In this document: piece by piece, positions 25,974-39,047 of the stretch
Layout of the letters: every line of letters begins with the position of its first letter
How positions within the stretch are numbered: the stretch's first letter is position 1
The notes under the pieces: generated by a model
The model's database searches: none
The model's input: the letters and a program-made list of their open reading frames with translations, nothing else
Told to the model about the DNA's origin: nothing
Position numbers and translations under genes: made by a program
Assembly: GCA_963556255.1 (NCBI GenBank)
Contig: OY744604.1
Coordinates: 72,642,279-72,706,278, forward strand
From: Allolobophora icterica
Lineage: Eukaryota > Annelida > Clitellata > Crassiclitellata > Lumbricidae
DNA length: 64,000 nucleotides
Reading direction: 5' to 3'

Positions 25974-28900
25974 ATGTCGAAGAAACGAACATCACCTGAC
26001 ACCAGTAATGACCAACAAACGAAAGAAGACTTAGACTGTAAGTTTACTGAATGAAGCTTTAATAGCAGGCCTACGCTTTGTTATAGTTGCTTGTTGTTTC
26101 AGTCAATAACTCCGTTTTTCTGAGGAACACTGTCTTGGTAAAGCTCATTAATACCAGGTGACCAATTCCTAGAGCAGTTTCTCAGTATGTATTTTTAGTG
26201 ACCTAAAGTACACGCAAGGACACGAGACTTCCTTGTCTGTTAGTGGTAATATCACTGCCACAAAATAGGTGCAATAACTGTTATTTTCTTTTTGTTCTGT
26301 ACACGTTACACTGTTAATAGTTTCTGTTTACTGTTAATGTTATTTGCTACTGTAACTCTTAAAGCCGTCTTTAAAGTAAATATTGTAAATCTGGTTACCC
26401 AGGCTTAGCGGCACATGTCCCTTTTGCGTGACATGTTGAGCACTGAAACAAACTGCAAAGAAAAAACTGAAATGTTTTGGTTCTGGCTTCATGTACAGTT
26501 TGTGTCTTAATAAATGTCGTTGATTGATTTATTTAAATACTTTTCAACAGGTGAGGCAAGCAGTTGCTCATAATTGCATTTATTTATTTTGTAGCACTAT
26601 TCCAACAAGACAGCAATGCCAAACGTGCAAAACTCTCGGCATTTTGTGACACAACGGTAAGCTATATTCAAACTTAAGTCACAGAATCTTTTTGATAAAA
26701 ACTTGTGAATTGCTTTACGAGTGTGGTTTATAGACCGACCTTTTCTACTTATTTCTCTTGTCAAACAGTTTCATTAGCACTCAAAAGTAGTCAGATTTAA
26801 TTTTAAAAGACAACAATTTGTCTAAACAACGCGTGATATTCCAAGATAAGGTTGGGGCTACACCATACAGACGTCATACAATGATCGTGTTAGTTTAGCG
26901 ATCCTAGGTTGTTTTTGTTAGTGGTTAGCTATATCTTGCATTCGTCTTGCATTTTGAGATCGGGGCTTTCAGCTTGCTGAGCAACATCTGTGTATTAATT
27001 TTCTCACTGAGCAATCAGTGCAGGCTTTTGAGGCATCCGATTAAAACTGGTATAAAAAGTAAACAATTGGAGCAAATCTTGATGATTAATAAGAGGTCGT
27101 CAGATAATAAGGAACCTTTTATATTGTGTACTAATACTAAGCAAGGCGAAGCCGACGTGTCTAGGAACATCTTTTTTATTCACACCACTCTGGCAAACTT
27201 CTGGATATGCCACTTAACCAATGTCAATCTATATAAATAAAGAAAAGACTCTGTCTGTCTGTCACAGCGATCTTTGACCGGGATGCATTTCTACAGCTTT
27301 GGACCTTTTCACTCCAAACCTTCACTACTGTCTCGGGGTGGGCATTACACACCCAGTGTGAGGCTTCGCTAGAGGGATTGAAACTTTCACTGAACTAAAC
27401 CCCGGCAACGCCGGGTTAAGCAGTGTTTTGTTGCTTATTCGCTAGAGGGATTGAAACACCCAAAACGCCGGGTTAAGCAGTTTCGCGTCCCCCGTTTTGA
27501 CCGCTACCATGGTGTCCCGGCCCAAAACTTCCGAAACCCGGGCAACGCCGGGTAAACCAGCTAGTTGAGAAATAAGAAGGATGCCTTGCGATACTGCGTC
27601 CATCTCGTCCTCATGTTTTAAATGAGTTTAATCTGTCAAAATATGTCGATTCTTACAAGTGTCATCTATTTGGATTGTTTTTTTTCTCGGCTAGGCATAT
27701 ACGGTCACTACGCATTTTGAATTCTAAATTATATTGACAGTCGTGGTATCTTTTTACTTTTTACTTGTAGTTGCAAGATCTACCGATCGAGCTAATTGAG
27801 TGTATCCTCGTTAAAGCCGTAGCTATGGAAGTAATGGGTACACGGCTGGCCAAATGTGTGTGGAATGAAGAAGCTGATCTTGTGATAAGCAGACTTAGAA
27901 CTGTCTGTTCGCAATGGAGCAACATTCTTACGACCAACTTCTTCCGAAATGAACTCCACAGGACTCTAGACGGTAATGATTAGTTCATGAAATGAATAAA
28001 ATAGTTTCACTTTATTCATACGATAAACCAACATCTGACAGCAGTTGTGTAACTTCTAATTTCCAAATCTTTCTTCCGTCAACCTTCTTAAATTTTTTTA
28101 TCCTTAGTTCACAGGCATATAAGTCGAAGACGCATGTTCTGAATAATAGCCCCCACTCGTTTGTCCCGAAGCTCTAAACAACTGTTAACTCTGGGCGTTA
28201 TTCCGCTGGTTTGAAATTGCAGGTGTGAGTCCGATTGTGGCATCTTGTTTAGTTAGGGCCTTATCTGAATATTTTTTTGGAGATAAACTCATTAATCTTA
28301 TTGAGCTCTGAGGCTAGTTGGGCTAGCAAGCACGCAACTCTTTTTGAAATGTACTTAAAAGGCGCTGCACTAAGATTCTGCGTGCATACATACATACACA
28401 CATAATATATTCATAAATGCATACATGCATGCACACATGAACACATGCATACATGCACACACATACATACAAACATACATACATACATGCATACATACAT
28501 ACATACATACATATAGATATGAACATACACATACACTATCAGTTTAAACGCTCGGAAAATGTTGCTTTAAAAGATTTACCATTAGACTTGCAAATAATTC
28601 TTACTGTTTCATAGCCGCTGCCTCCTGCACCACTACCAATGATGTTGCTTAACGTGATTTTGAACCATTCCAGTAATGCATTGCCTTGGTATACATGTCT
28701 TTGCATTGAGTTTCGTTATGTATACCGAGAAAACTACGGTACACCCGGTGTCTACTAATTCCGCAGTGATGTCTCGGGTTTATTTCACTTTTTGAAGTTT
28801 ATTATACTTTCTACTTGACAACTGAAGCAGCATTTGTGATACAGTCAATTTTATTCACATATTACAGATGCATGTAATATGTATGCATGTATGATTTAAT

Positions 28901-29805
28901 AATTCTGCAAGTTGTAATTTTTAGCTTTGGGGACGGTTCGTATGGAAATTTTGCATTATTCTCCGCTCGACTTGCCTCCCGGGAAGTTTTTCGTTCCCGA
29001 ATTGATTACATTGAAGGATGAAGTGTTTGTGCTCTGTACAGAAGATGAAGAGAACTCTGTAACAATTGATTTTCATGTTTACGACCGTAACAATATGGCA
29101 GAGGTGAAAGATGTCATCCCACTATCAGGAATAGATCCGGAGTGCCTTGAAGCTAGCAACGTGTCGAACTGTTTGTATATATTGAGCGGGGGAAAATGTT
29201 CTCATATTTCAATCCTGCGCATCACGAAAGAAGATGAACACCAGTATACTGTATCACCAGTGATTGGTGATAAATGGTTGCCACATGCTACTCTTTCCGT
29301 AACCGCCAATGGTAACTTAATCCTTTCGAGTCAGCAAAGAGATAAGAAACTTACCATAATAACCGTATATGATGCGAATGGTTCGCTGCAACATGAAGTG
29401 AGGATGACCTCTGATCTTATTTTGGGATTCTTCCAAGTTATTCCAAAATCAAATGGGAACCTCGTTCTGGTTTCAGACAACAAAGAAAGGCAAACAAAAT
29501 TAACGGAGATCGACATGAATGGCACTGTTCTACGCCAATATCAGTCGTCACTTGACGCATTTATGGGTGTTTGTCAAGCAGACATGTATGGACGCATATT
29601 GATTGCCGAAAGGCTCAACAAAATGGAGCTTTTAGATTCTGAATTCAATCTCATGGATTTTACTGCACCGCAGCTGGGTGAGGACAAAGCCATTTTCTGC
29701 GACAGAATGCACTACGATAGCGAGAGGAATGAGGTAGTAGCTGTTGCAGAGGAAGAGGACTCTGAGGACGCTGTTTTACTTATCGTCCGTTTTACAGAAG
29801 TATAA
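25974..29805 (+). CDS. F-box and beta-propeller-like protein, copy B
   Basis: Exons 25974-26037, 26595-26656, 27771-27972 and 28925-29805 join in phases 1, 0 and 1 to give 402 residues. The N-terminus has a basic KRAKL stretch, followed by the F-box-like LQDLPIELIECIL...RTVCSQWSNIL and about 290 residues of propeller-like repeats ending DAVLLIVRFTEV. It appears intact. The third exon uses a donor six bases upstream of the one in copy A, because the GT of the A-type donor reads AT here; GTAATG takes over without changing phase. Copy B also has small in-frame insertions, such as GKFFVPE near the start of exon 4. The role as an SCF substrate receptor is inferred from domain order only. Confidence 0.82.
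27228..27564 (+). mobile_element. Non-autonomous Helitron, 337 bp
   Basis: It starts TCTATATAAATAAAG and ends CCAGCTAG, with a GC-rich hairpin ACCCGG...CCGGGT 8-25 bases before the end, matching the Helitron rule (5' TC, 3' hairpin plus CTRR, no target duplication). It sits between A and T. The paralogous block A reads GTCAA then TGGAGAAATAA at the same point, a clean empty site. Two internal copies of CGCTAGAGGGATTGAAAC are present. It lies in the intron before exon 3 of copy B. Confidence 0.9.
28383..28512. repeat. CATA/CATG microsatellite
   Basis: Imperfect CATACATA and CATGCATA units in the last intron of copy B. Not found in the matching intron of copy A. Confidence 0.9.
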
Positions 29806-30115
29806 ACCACTCGAAAGGATGTTGACGAAGTGGACAATTTGTATGAAATAGTTTCGATATTTCGTGTAATGGTCATATTTTAAAATTACTTTTGCCTTTT
29901 ATTTCAAAGAACTGAGTTGAAATACTTATTGTGTTTGAGATAGCCCATACATGTACACTGAGTTTTTTTTAAACGATTTACTTGTATTTCGTATAGCCTA
30001 ATGGTCGTATTTTAGAAACTATCGCCTTTTATTTCACAGGACTGAGTTGAAATACTAATTCTCTTTAAATAATTTTAGATTGAGAATTTGTTACACGATT
30101 TACTTTCACTTGGAA

Positions 30116-30121
30116 AATAAA
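30116..30121 (+). promoter_or_regulatory. Poly(A) signal, F-box gene copy B
   Basis: AATAAA, conserved in position with copy A, about 310 bases past the stop codon. Confidence 0.55.
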
Positions 30122-30170
30122 ATGATTTTGTTCTTATTTACTTATTTTAAAAATAAATTCTATTCTTACC

Positions 30171-30926
30171 CAAAGCCACAGACAAAAATTCAAGGCCCCT
30201 AGGCAGAGCAGTCACGGGCCCCTAAACTATCATTAGGCTTCATGAGAAAAGTTGATTGCGGGCCTGTAATGAGTATATTCCTCTAACTACACAGATAAAC
30301 TTATCTGATGTCTAGAGACAATGTAGGATATGTGAACTTTGATTAGTGAATACTAGACGATAAAACAAAGGAACGTTGCTCGAACATTCATCGCGTATCT
30401 AAAGGAGCCGACACATCGACGTCAATGCCCAATTGCCCATCATTCGATCCATGAAGATGGCCATCTGCAAACGTCGATTAAGTGCCGTGAAAGAAAGAAA
30501 CGATTGAATCTCTACGGTCTACTACTCAACTGAAACAATTCAACATGGGGAGGTTAGCTTAGGTATAGTACAAAACGCATACAATGATAGTGCTGGTCTT
30601 AAGTAAGAGTTTAGGCCATTTAAATTGATATCTTCTAGGAATATTAACACTCTTGATTGTATCACTGTATTTTTGTTTATCTTAATTATATATTCAAAAA
30701 TGCTCACTTGTGATATCTCTCCATTGGTTAACTATTTGGGTTTGTTTGACCCACTTGCATGTGAATGAGAAGTAGGTTTGAATCATAAATAGCCGGGTAC
30801 ATGATCAGGGCCAGGTCCTAGAGAAATAATAAACAAATTTAGGGTTAAAGGTTACAGGGCCCAAAAATCGCCGGAATATCGCCGAGCCCCTGGCATTTGC
30901 CCCCTTACCCCCTCTCGGTGGGCCTG
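30171..30926. mobile_element. hAT-like element specific to block B
   Basis: The exact 8-bp target duplication TTCTTACC (30163-30170 and 30927-30934) flanks it. The ends read CAAAGCCACAGAC and, in reverse complement, CAGGCCCACCGAG, with AGGCCCCTAGGC and GGGCCC blocks inside. Block A has an undisturbed site, TACTTACCTTTACTGACATT, at the matching place. No transposase. Confidence 0.85.
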
Positions 30927-30989
30927 TTCTTACCATTACTGACATTTTGCAAGATAAAATCCGAACCCATATTTCAACGCAAAATCAAT

Positions 30990-32149
30990 TCATGCGTAAC
31001 AGTATCTTTAGCATTTCAATTATTTGCACGCAAATAAGAATTCAATTTGTAGCAAATTGATAGAACAAATAGTAACTCCATCCAAATCTGCAGAGAATTT
31101 CTTCTTTGAGGGCTGATATTAGTCTGAGATCGAGATCCCAATTTTAAAAAATCAGCTTTCTTGGCTACTGTAGCCTGATATGATTATGTAGTCACTTGAA
31201 CCTGCTGGATTTCGATCTTACAACTCAAATGCTGTGATTTTCCCAATCACGACACTCGCGATGACGCTAACCGGCGTGCCTCTCGCCTGTCTGCGCTCTA
31301 TAGGCCCGCTTATACTCGGCGTACCCTGCGTTCCTGTGGGAAGGGATGGGCCTCCCAATATACGGTAAAGTGTGGAATCTAAGGACAACGTACGCCTTCT
31401 GCAGGCGACTAATTTTCGTACCGTCGTAGAAATAGTGTGGATCTTTGGAGTGATTATGACCGTTAGTCACTGATGGTGCTTCGATCTACCGACCTTCAAG
31501 GGACGAATGCCCGTTCTACATCCACGCAGGTGTTCGCGGAAAAGTTGGACGAGCATCATCTTCTACTGATGAGAACCTGCTGGACGGATGGGTAACTTGT
31601 CCTGCATGCTTGGTTAGCATCTCACCTGTTCTTGTCTAATAACGATGGCGAAGGACATCACACAAGAGAAGCTCATCGGCTAACACGAACCACATCTACT
31701 TCGCTAAACGAGCGACGTGTTTTTACACTAGACCATTCAGCAGTCCATCGCCGACTGCCGCACAATATATACAGACATCTATTACAGATCTGAGATAACT
31801 CCGCCACTGCTCTCACTCTTGCGGTGCCAGTACCAAGCCTGGATAAAGGAAGAGGGCGACGCTAATGATCTTTGTTATCACACAGTGTCGTTAAACTGAA
31901 ACTAATGCCACCACTACCTGTGCTATCGCATAGTAGACCTAGTTGTCGTGCTTTATCTCTTATATAGTTTCCCAGATCTGTGTGTCCTACGATAAACGCT
32001 CTGGAATTTATGAAATGTAGCGGTCGTCCCTTCGTGGCTGCAGTGCAATGCTTGGAATGGGCCGGCAATATCACACGAACGCCCAAAATTGGCCCGGCCG
32101 AGGAGCACTCATCACTCGGCATATAGAATAGTGCCATCTCTGTCTCTCT

Positions 32150-32150
<1 letters not shown>
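30990..32150. other. Intergenic, no gene recognised
   Basis: Mixed sequence with moderate GC from 31260 to 31860. A tRNA-SINE-like stretch may lie on the minus strand near 31200-31265 (GATCGAAATCC as B-box). No coding region is supported. Confidence 0.4.
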
Positions 32151-34461
<2,311 letters not shown>

Positions 34462-34463
<2 letters not shown>

Positions 34464-34866
34464 TCAGAGGTCCCTTATAGTTTTATATATGTCGCTCGAT
34501 GTCTAATGTAGAAAAAGAACAAAATGGTCGTTTTCAACATAGAACTTCTTCTTTCTTTTCTCTAATCTCCGTCTGACCTCTACACGCCCCCTTCGGGCTG
34601 CCTTATATAACCTTTGAAAACCACACTCAGACATACACCAAACAACACTCAGAAACATCTAACAAGTCCATCCTTAGGACAAGCAACCAAACACACAAAC
34701 ATACTCCCACAGAGTCTCCTTCTCACTCTTCGACCATCCCTTCTATTTCTCTAATCAACGACACACACACTCCCACAGAGTATCCTTCTCTATCTTCTTC
34801 TTCCTTCCCTTCTGTTTCTCTAATCGTTCAACATATAAAATATTCATATAACATATTCATATAACA
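34462..34866 (-). repeat. LTR (3' LTR of the element)
   Basis: It starts TGTCAGAGGTCCC and ends CATATAACA on the plus strand. It is the downstream LTR because the element reads on the minus strand. Confidence 0.93.
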
Positions 34867-34867
34867 T

Positions 34868-34880
34868 ATCCCCCCTCTTA
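34868..34880 (-). other. Polypurine tract of the LTR element
   Basis: On the minus strand AAGAGGGGGGA lies directly before the 3' LTR, in the place of a plus-strand primer. Confidence 0.7.
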
Positions 34881-35006
34881 CAACAGAGGAAACCAGTAGG
34901 TTTCCGATACAATGCAACATCATTAAATCAAACCTAATATACAATCAACAACCACTTTGTTACACTGATAGTAAGAAACAATGCACACCGTAGTGTATCA
35001 TTCGAA

Positions 35007-35398
35007 CGCAAAAACTATTCAAACGATTTCGCTTATCCTGTCACATGGATCAGGCAAAACATATTCGCTTATTTTTCATTCAAAAGCACGTGGCACTAAC
35101 AGATCTGTTAATACAGACTATAACAAATAGCTACAAAGGCTGCCCTCACTAACCTATTGCTCACTGCCCATTCGAACATAACCATCATAAGAAATAAGGC
35201 AAACAATGTTATATCAGTCGAACCCATCAAAAACTATTCAAAAGATTTTGTTTTATCCTGTCACATGGATCAGGCAAAATATATTCACACATTTTCATTC
35301 AAAAGCTCGTGGCACTAGCAGATCTGTTAATACAGACTATAACAAATAGCTACAAAGGCTGCCTTCACTAACCTATTGCTCACGGCCCAGTCGGACAT
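35007..35398. repeat. Diverged 190-bp direct duplication inside the LTR element
   Basis: Both copies (about 35007-35178 and 35225-35398) contain CCTGTCACATGGATCAGGCA, AGATCTGTTAATACAGACTA and TAACCTATTGCTCAC in order, with scattered differences. It lies in the part of the internal region without an ORF. Confidence 0.85.
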
Positions 35399-35954
35399 GC
35401 TATGTCTCCAAACTCTTTCAAAAAAAACAGTGCTCTATGGCAATAATAAAAAACAACCTCTGCCACAGGTTCAAAATAATAAAGCTCCTCTCACGGGCAT
35501 TCATTATAACAGACTAAACCCACCAACACTTCAAAACCTATCTCTACTCTCACTAGAAATAAGCCGCTATATTCCTTGTTTCTTCCATGTTACCAAGAAA
35601 ATATGATGCTCAAACCTACTCTTGTAAATTTCAACAGACTGATTCTATACTTCACCCATTCAGATAGAACATCAAACGTATCTTATAACTCTTTAAAGAC
35701 ACCTCATGAATAAATGAAAAAAAAACTTCTGTCTATCTAAAAATGTAAAATAACCACACGGAGCTATTGAAATACTAAATTCTCCTTCAACCAAACTATT
35801 AGCAAAATAACACAGCAAGCATTTTCTGACTAGTTCACCTAACATTCCTGAACTCGTATCACTCACTGATTTAAAAAAACTATTAAAAAAAACTTAGTCC
35901 ATATCACACGAAACTATTCAACTAATTATTTTCGCATTCACGACTACACATATC

Positions 35955-36713
35955 TTAGTCCCAACCACCGTATTCAACTCTTCGACCACACTCACAGTAG
36001 TAAGGTGTATATAAACCTGTATTCACATTGGGAGTATTTTCTGCAGATATACCTGACCGTTCATTAGACCGTTCAGTTGACCGTTCATTAGACCGTTCAG
36101 TAGACCGTCCATGGCCCGTCGACCGGTTAAACACGTGTCCCGTTGACAACCTTTCTTCGCGTAATGCAGACAGTTGTCCGTCGACACCAGGACGAGTTAA
36201 CCGAGCCACGACGTTCTGCGACATCGGAGGAACGCGAGAAAACTCTTCAAAGACACTCGCTCGTCCTCGTCCCTCCCGTTGACCAGAACGAAAACCAGGA
36301 GCGTACGCAGGTACAGAATCATACGCCTGTCTGAACGGACGTCTTTCCGACGACCGGTCACATGGTGGATACCATCGCTCAGAAGCATACGCCTCCGACC
36401 GAATTCTCTCCCGACGACCATCCTCGACTGACCTCAGGTGTTCCACTCGACTACCCGCGATGGAAGTTGAATTTACACGGCCACCACCAACCAGCGAGCT
36501 TGACCAGGCGTGTTGACCGTCTCCGACCGACCTCAGACCACTCGCGCTGTAGTTCGACCACGTGCCGTAACGACTGACAGAATTGGACCAACGTCTTCGA
36601 CTTTCGACCGACTGCGACCAGCGTCGTAGACCATAAACTCGACTTCGACTATCCTCGACATCACCGTCTCTACAATTAAATGAAAAATCATCACTTTCGG
36701 CACGAGCCCCCAT
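35955..36713 (-). CDS. Gag-position ORF of the LTR element
   Basis: A 252-codon frame starts MGARAESDDFSFN two bases inside the 5' LTR boundary, with its ATG inside the primer-binding site. The product is Arg/Ser/Glu-rich with a tandem STERSNER repeat near residues 205-225, and it ends CECGRRVEYGGWD. No CCHC zinc knuckle or major homology region is seen. It may be an N-terminal gag piece left after an internal deletion, or a packaging-related frame in a non-autonomous element. Function unknown. Confidence 0.6.
   Translation of the reverse strand: MGARAESDDFSFNCRDGDVEDSRSRVYGLRRWSQSVESRRRWSNSVSRYGTWSNYSASGLRSVGDGQHAWSSSLVGGGRVNSTSIAGSRVEHLRSVEDGRRERIRSEAYASERWYPPCDRSSERRPFRQAYDSVPAYAPGFRSGQREGRGRASVFEEFSRVPPMSQNVVARLTRPGVDGQLSALREERLSTGHVFNRSTGHGRSTERSNERSTERSNERSGISAENTPNVNTGLYTPYYCECGRRVEYGGWD
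36698..36712 (-). other. Primer-binding site of the LTR element
   Basis: TGGGGGCTCGTGCCG begins two bases after the 5' LTR. The first 11 bases match the familiar binding site for the 3' end of tRNA-Pro used by many retroelements. Confidence 0.7.
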
Positions 36714-36714
36714 T

Positions 36715-37115
36715 TGTCAGAGGTCCCTTATAGTTTTATATATGTCGCTCGATGTCTAATGTAGAAAAAGAACAAAATGGTCGTTTTCAACATAGAACTT
36801 CTTCTTTCTTTTCTCTAATCTCCGTCTGACCTCTACACGCCCCCTTCGGGCTGCCTTATATAACCTTTGAAAACCACACTCAGACATACACCAAACAACA
36901 CTCAGAAACATCTAACAAGTCCATCCTTAGGACAAGCAACCAAACACACAAACATACTCCCACAGAGTCTCCTTCTCACTCTTCGACCATCCCTTCTATT
37001 TCTCTAATCAACGACACACACACTCCCACAGAGTATCCTTCTCTATCTTCTTCTTCCTTCCCTTCTGTTTCTCTAATCGTTCAACATATAAAATATTCAT
37101 ATAACATATTCATAT

Positions 37116-37119
<4 letters not shown>
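36715..37119 (-). repeat. LTR (5' LTR of the element)
   Basis: Same 405-bp sequence as the copy at 34462. It contains the promoter-like TATATAAGG on the minus strand. Confidence 0.93.

Positions 37120-37167
<48 letters not shown>
37120..37167. repeat. (TA)n microsatellite split by the LTR insertion
   Basis: It continues the TA run seen at about 34423-34459 on the other side of the LTR element. Confidence 0.9.
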
Positions 37168-37169
<2 letters not shown>

Positions 37170-38476
37170 AGTCTATCTATCCACTATATCTTTGTCTCAA
37201 ACAATAATCAATAAACTGTCGAGCTGTATACGTATAAAGGGTGTAATTGAGTGAAATACCCATTTTGTACAGTAGAAAAGTCGCCTCGGTAGATAAATTG
37301 AGCTAGAATCAAAAAAATATAAAGCGCTTCTCTAAACCTTAGCGCAGAACACCAGCTTATTCACGTGGACAAATATGCTGGAAGCATAATAGGCCTCGTT
37401 TAGGCCTATTATGACATGTGTGGCATGTTTTAGAAAGCTATTCAATTTTACACTCGTTTTTGTGGGTTTCTGTGGAATTCATACCATATATCACATAGTA
37501 TGCTTCTTGTAGGCATTAATTCAAGTACTAGGGCTAACGTCTGGCACGTTAATCTCAGATTATTTACCCATTCATTCATTCATTCACTCACTGCCTATAG
37601 CCTATAGGCCTATGTAGATCTGATAGATGCAATGACATTGTAGGCCTACTTTTATTAATCATGATTGTTTATTCTACCACAGGCAGTAGATTCTCCATAT
37701 CTCTTTATAGGCCTAATGGAGTATCTATACATATAATTTGCCAGCTCTGTATTTGATACGTTAAACGCTTCAGAAATGAGTGGAATGTGCACCATGTATC
37801 CCCCATGCAGTCGCACGGGCTGTATGGCATGTAACTGATCTTGCCTCAGCCGAATGCAGGCCGCCGCTGCTCTGCCGCCTTCCTCTCCCTCTCTTCTCTA
37901 TGACTGGCGAATACTCTGATTAGCTAGGCAATAGACCCTGGAATGGGAGTACAGGGTGCGGATGCACGTGTAAAGATGCAAAGCTAGACGAACTGTCGGA
38001 CAGGCAGACAGACGGATTGACACCCCTACCTCTCCCTCAATCTTCCAGCCGACATTCCAGCTGTCCCATTAAACTCTGCTCAAGTTATTTTTTCTAGCTA
38101 TGTTAAGGCCCACCAGTTCAAAATCAATTGTACAGTCATGTTCTTAGAGCTTTTGAGGGAATCCTAAAATGCGCTTTATGAAAGTCCAGACACATACAAT
38201 AGCCGTTGCCGCAACCACACTGCCGCTAAATATTATGCAGCGGCAATCTTAACTTGAATGACTAGTAACCGCTGTACACTAGTAGCAGACATAAAGGGTA
38301 ACGCTAGTCAAGCGCCGTTACAGTAGCACGGTTATCTTGGCAATTAATCAGCTGCTAAGAGCACACTTTTCTAAAATCATACACAAGGACGTTTGACCAC
38401 ATTAGAAGCCGATACCAAATCTACTATTTTTTATATAAAATACAAATATTGGATTAATGGATGAAAAACTTCCAGT
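37168..38476. other. Intergenic, no gene recognised
   Basis: The AT-rich spacer has several TAGGCCTA palindromes (for example in TAGGCCTCGTTTAGGCCTA near 37390). No open frame or repeat class is supported. Confidence 0.5.
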
Positions 38477-38488
38477 GTCTAGATATAT

Positions 38489-38882
38489 CTCAGAAGAAAC
38501 TAGAGGCGGCTCATCACCGGTGGCAGAGAAGGATACTAGGGGTCACGTGGAAGGATAAGATAAGGAATGAAGATATAAGAAAGAGAACGGCTATGGATAA
38601 AATGGAGGATATGTTGAAGAGAACACGCCTACGCTGGTTGGGACATATGCACAGATCAGACAGTGAAAGAATCGCGAAGCAGTCACTGAACTGGACTCCA
38701 TCGGGATGGAAGAGGAAACGTGGGAGGCCGAGAAAGACCTGGCGAGCCACAGTCGTACAGGATCTGGACGACGGAGAGATGACGTGGGAAGAGGCTGAGG
38801 GAGCTGCAGAGGACAGAATGACGTGGAGGAGTTGTGTCGCCCGATGCGCTACAAGCGCGTGGAAGGACTACGGTAAGGTAAG
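38489..38882 (+). mobile_element. 5'-truncated LINE with 12-bp target duplication
   Basis: GTCTAGATATAT occurs on both sides (38477-38488 and 38883-38894). The insert encodes the C-terminus of a LINE ORF2: AAHHRWQRRILGVTW, LRWLGHMHR, KRKRGRPRKTWR and EEAEGAAEDRMTWR, then a stop just past a short GGTAAGGTAAG tail. It differs in sequence from the neighbouring inverted LINE, so it is another family. Confidence 0.85.
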
Positions 38883-39047
38883 GTCTAGATATATATGGCT
38901 TTGTTAGCTTACGTCAAAACGTGGTCAGCAGTGCGTAGCTTCAACCAGCCTTGAAAACTCAGATTTGAACATCGCCATTATGGATTTCGTGGCACATCTT
39001 GACTTCTATCAAGGTATTTCTTCTTCTTCTTCTTTATTTCTCTTCCG

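Larger units (their letters stand above)
24930..30990. repeat. Segmental duplication, block B
   Basis: This is the second copy of the block at 19310-23700. It is longer because it holds a LINE fragment (about 25430-25795), a Helitron (27228-27564), a CATA-type microsatellite (28383-28512) and a hAT element (30171-30926), all absent from block A at the matching positions. Confidence 0.9.
34462..37119 (-). mobile_element. Young non-autonomous LTR retrotransposon
   Basis: Two 405-bp direct repeats with TG...CA ends flank an internal region of about 1.85 kb. No difference between the LTRs was seen by eye, implying recent insertion. Orientation is minus: a purine tract lies just inside the left LTR and a primer-binding site just inside the right LTR. 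On the minus strand each LTR has TATATAAGGCAGC as a TATA-like element. No protease, reverse transcriptase or integrase is present; a single gag-position ORF remains. It inserted into a (TA)n run, so its target duplication cannot be told apart from the repeat. Confidence 0.92.

Noticed and set aside
36028..36577. Plus-strand frames over the LTR element interior
   Set aside because: They are antisense to the 252-codon frame, which lies in the orientation set by the primer-binding site and purine tract.
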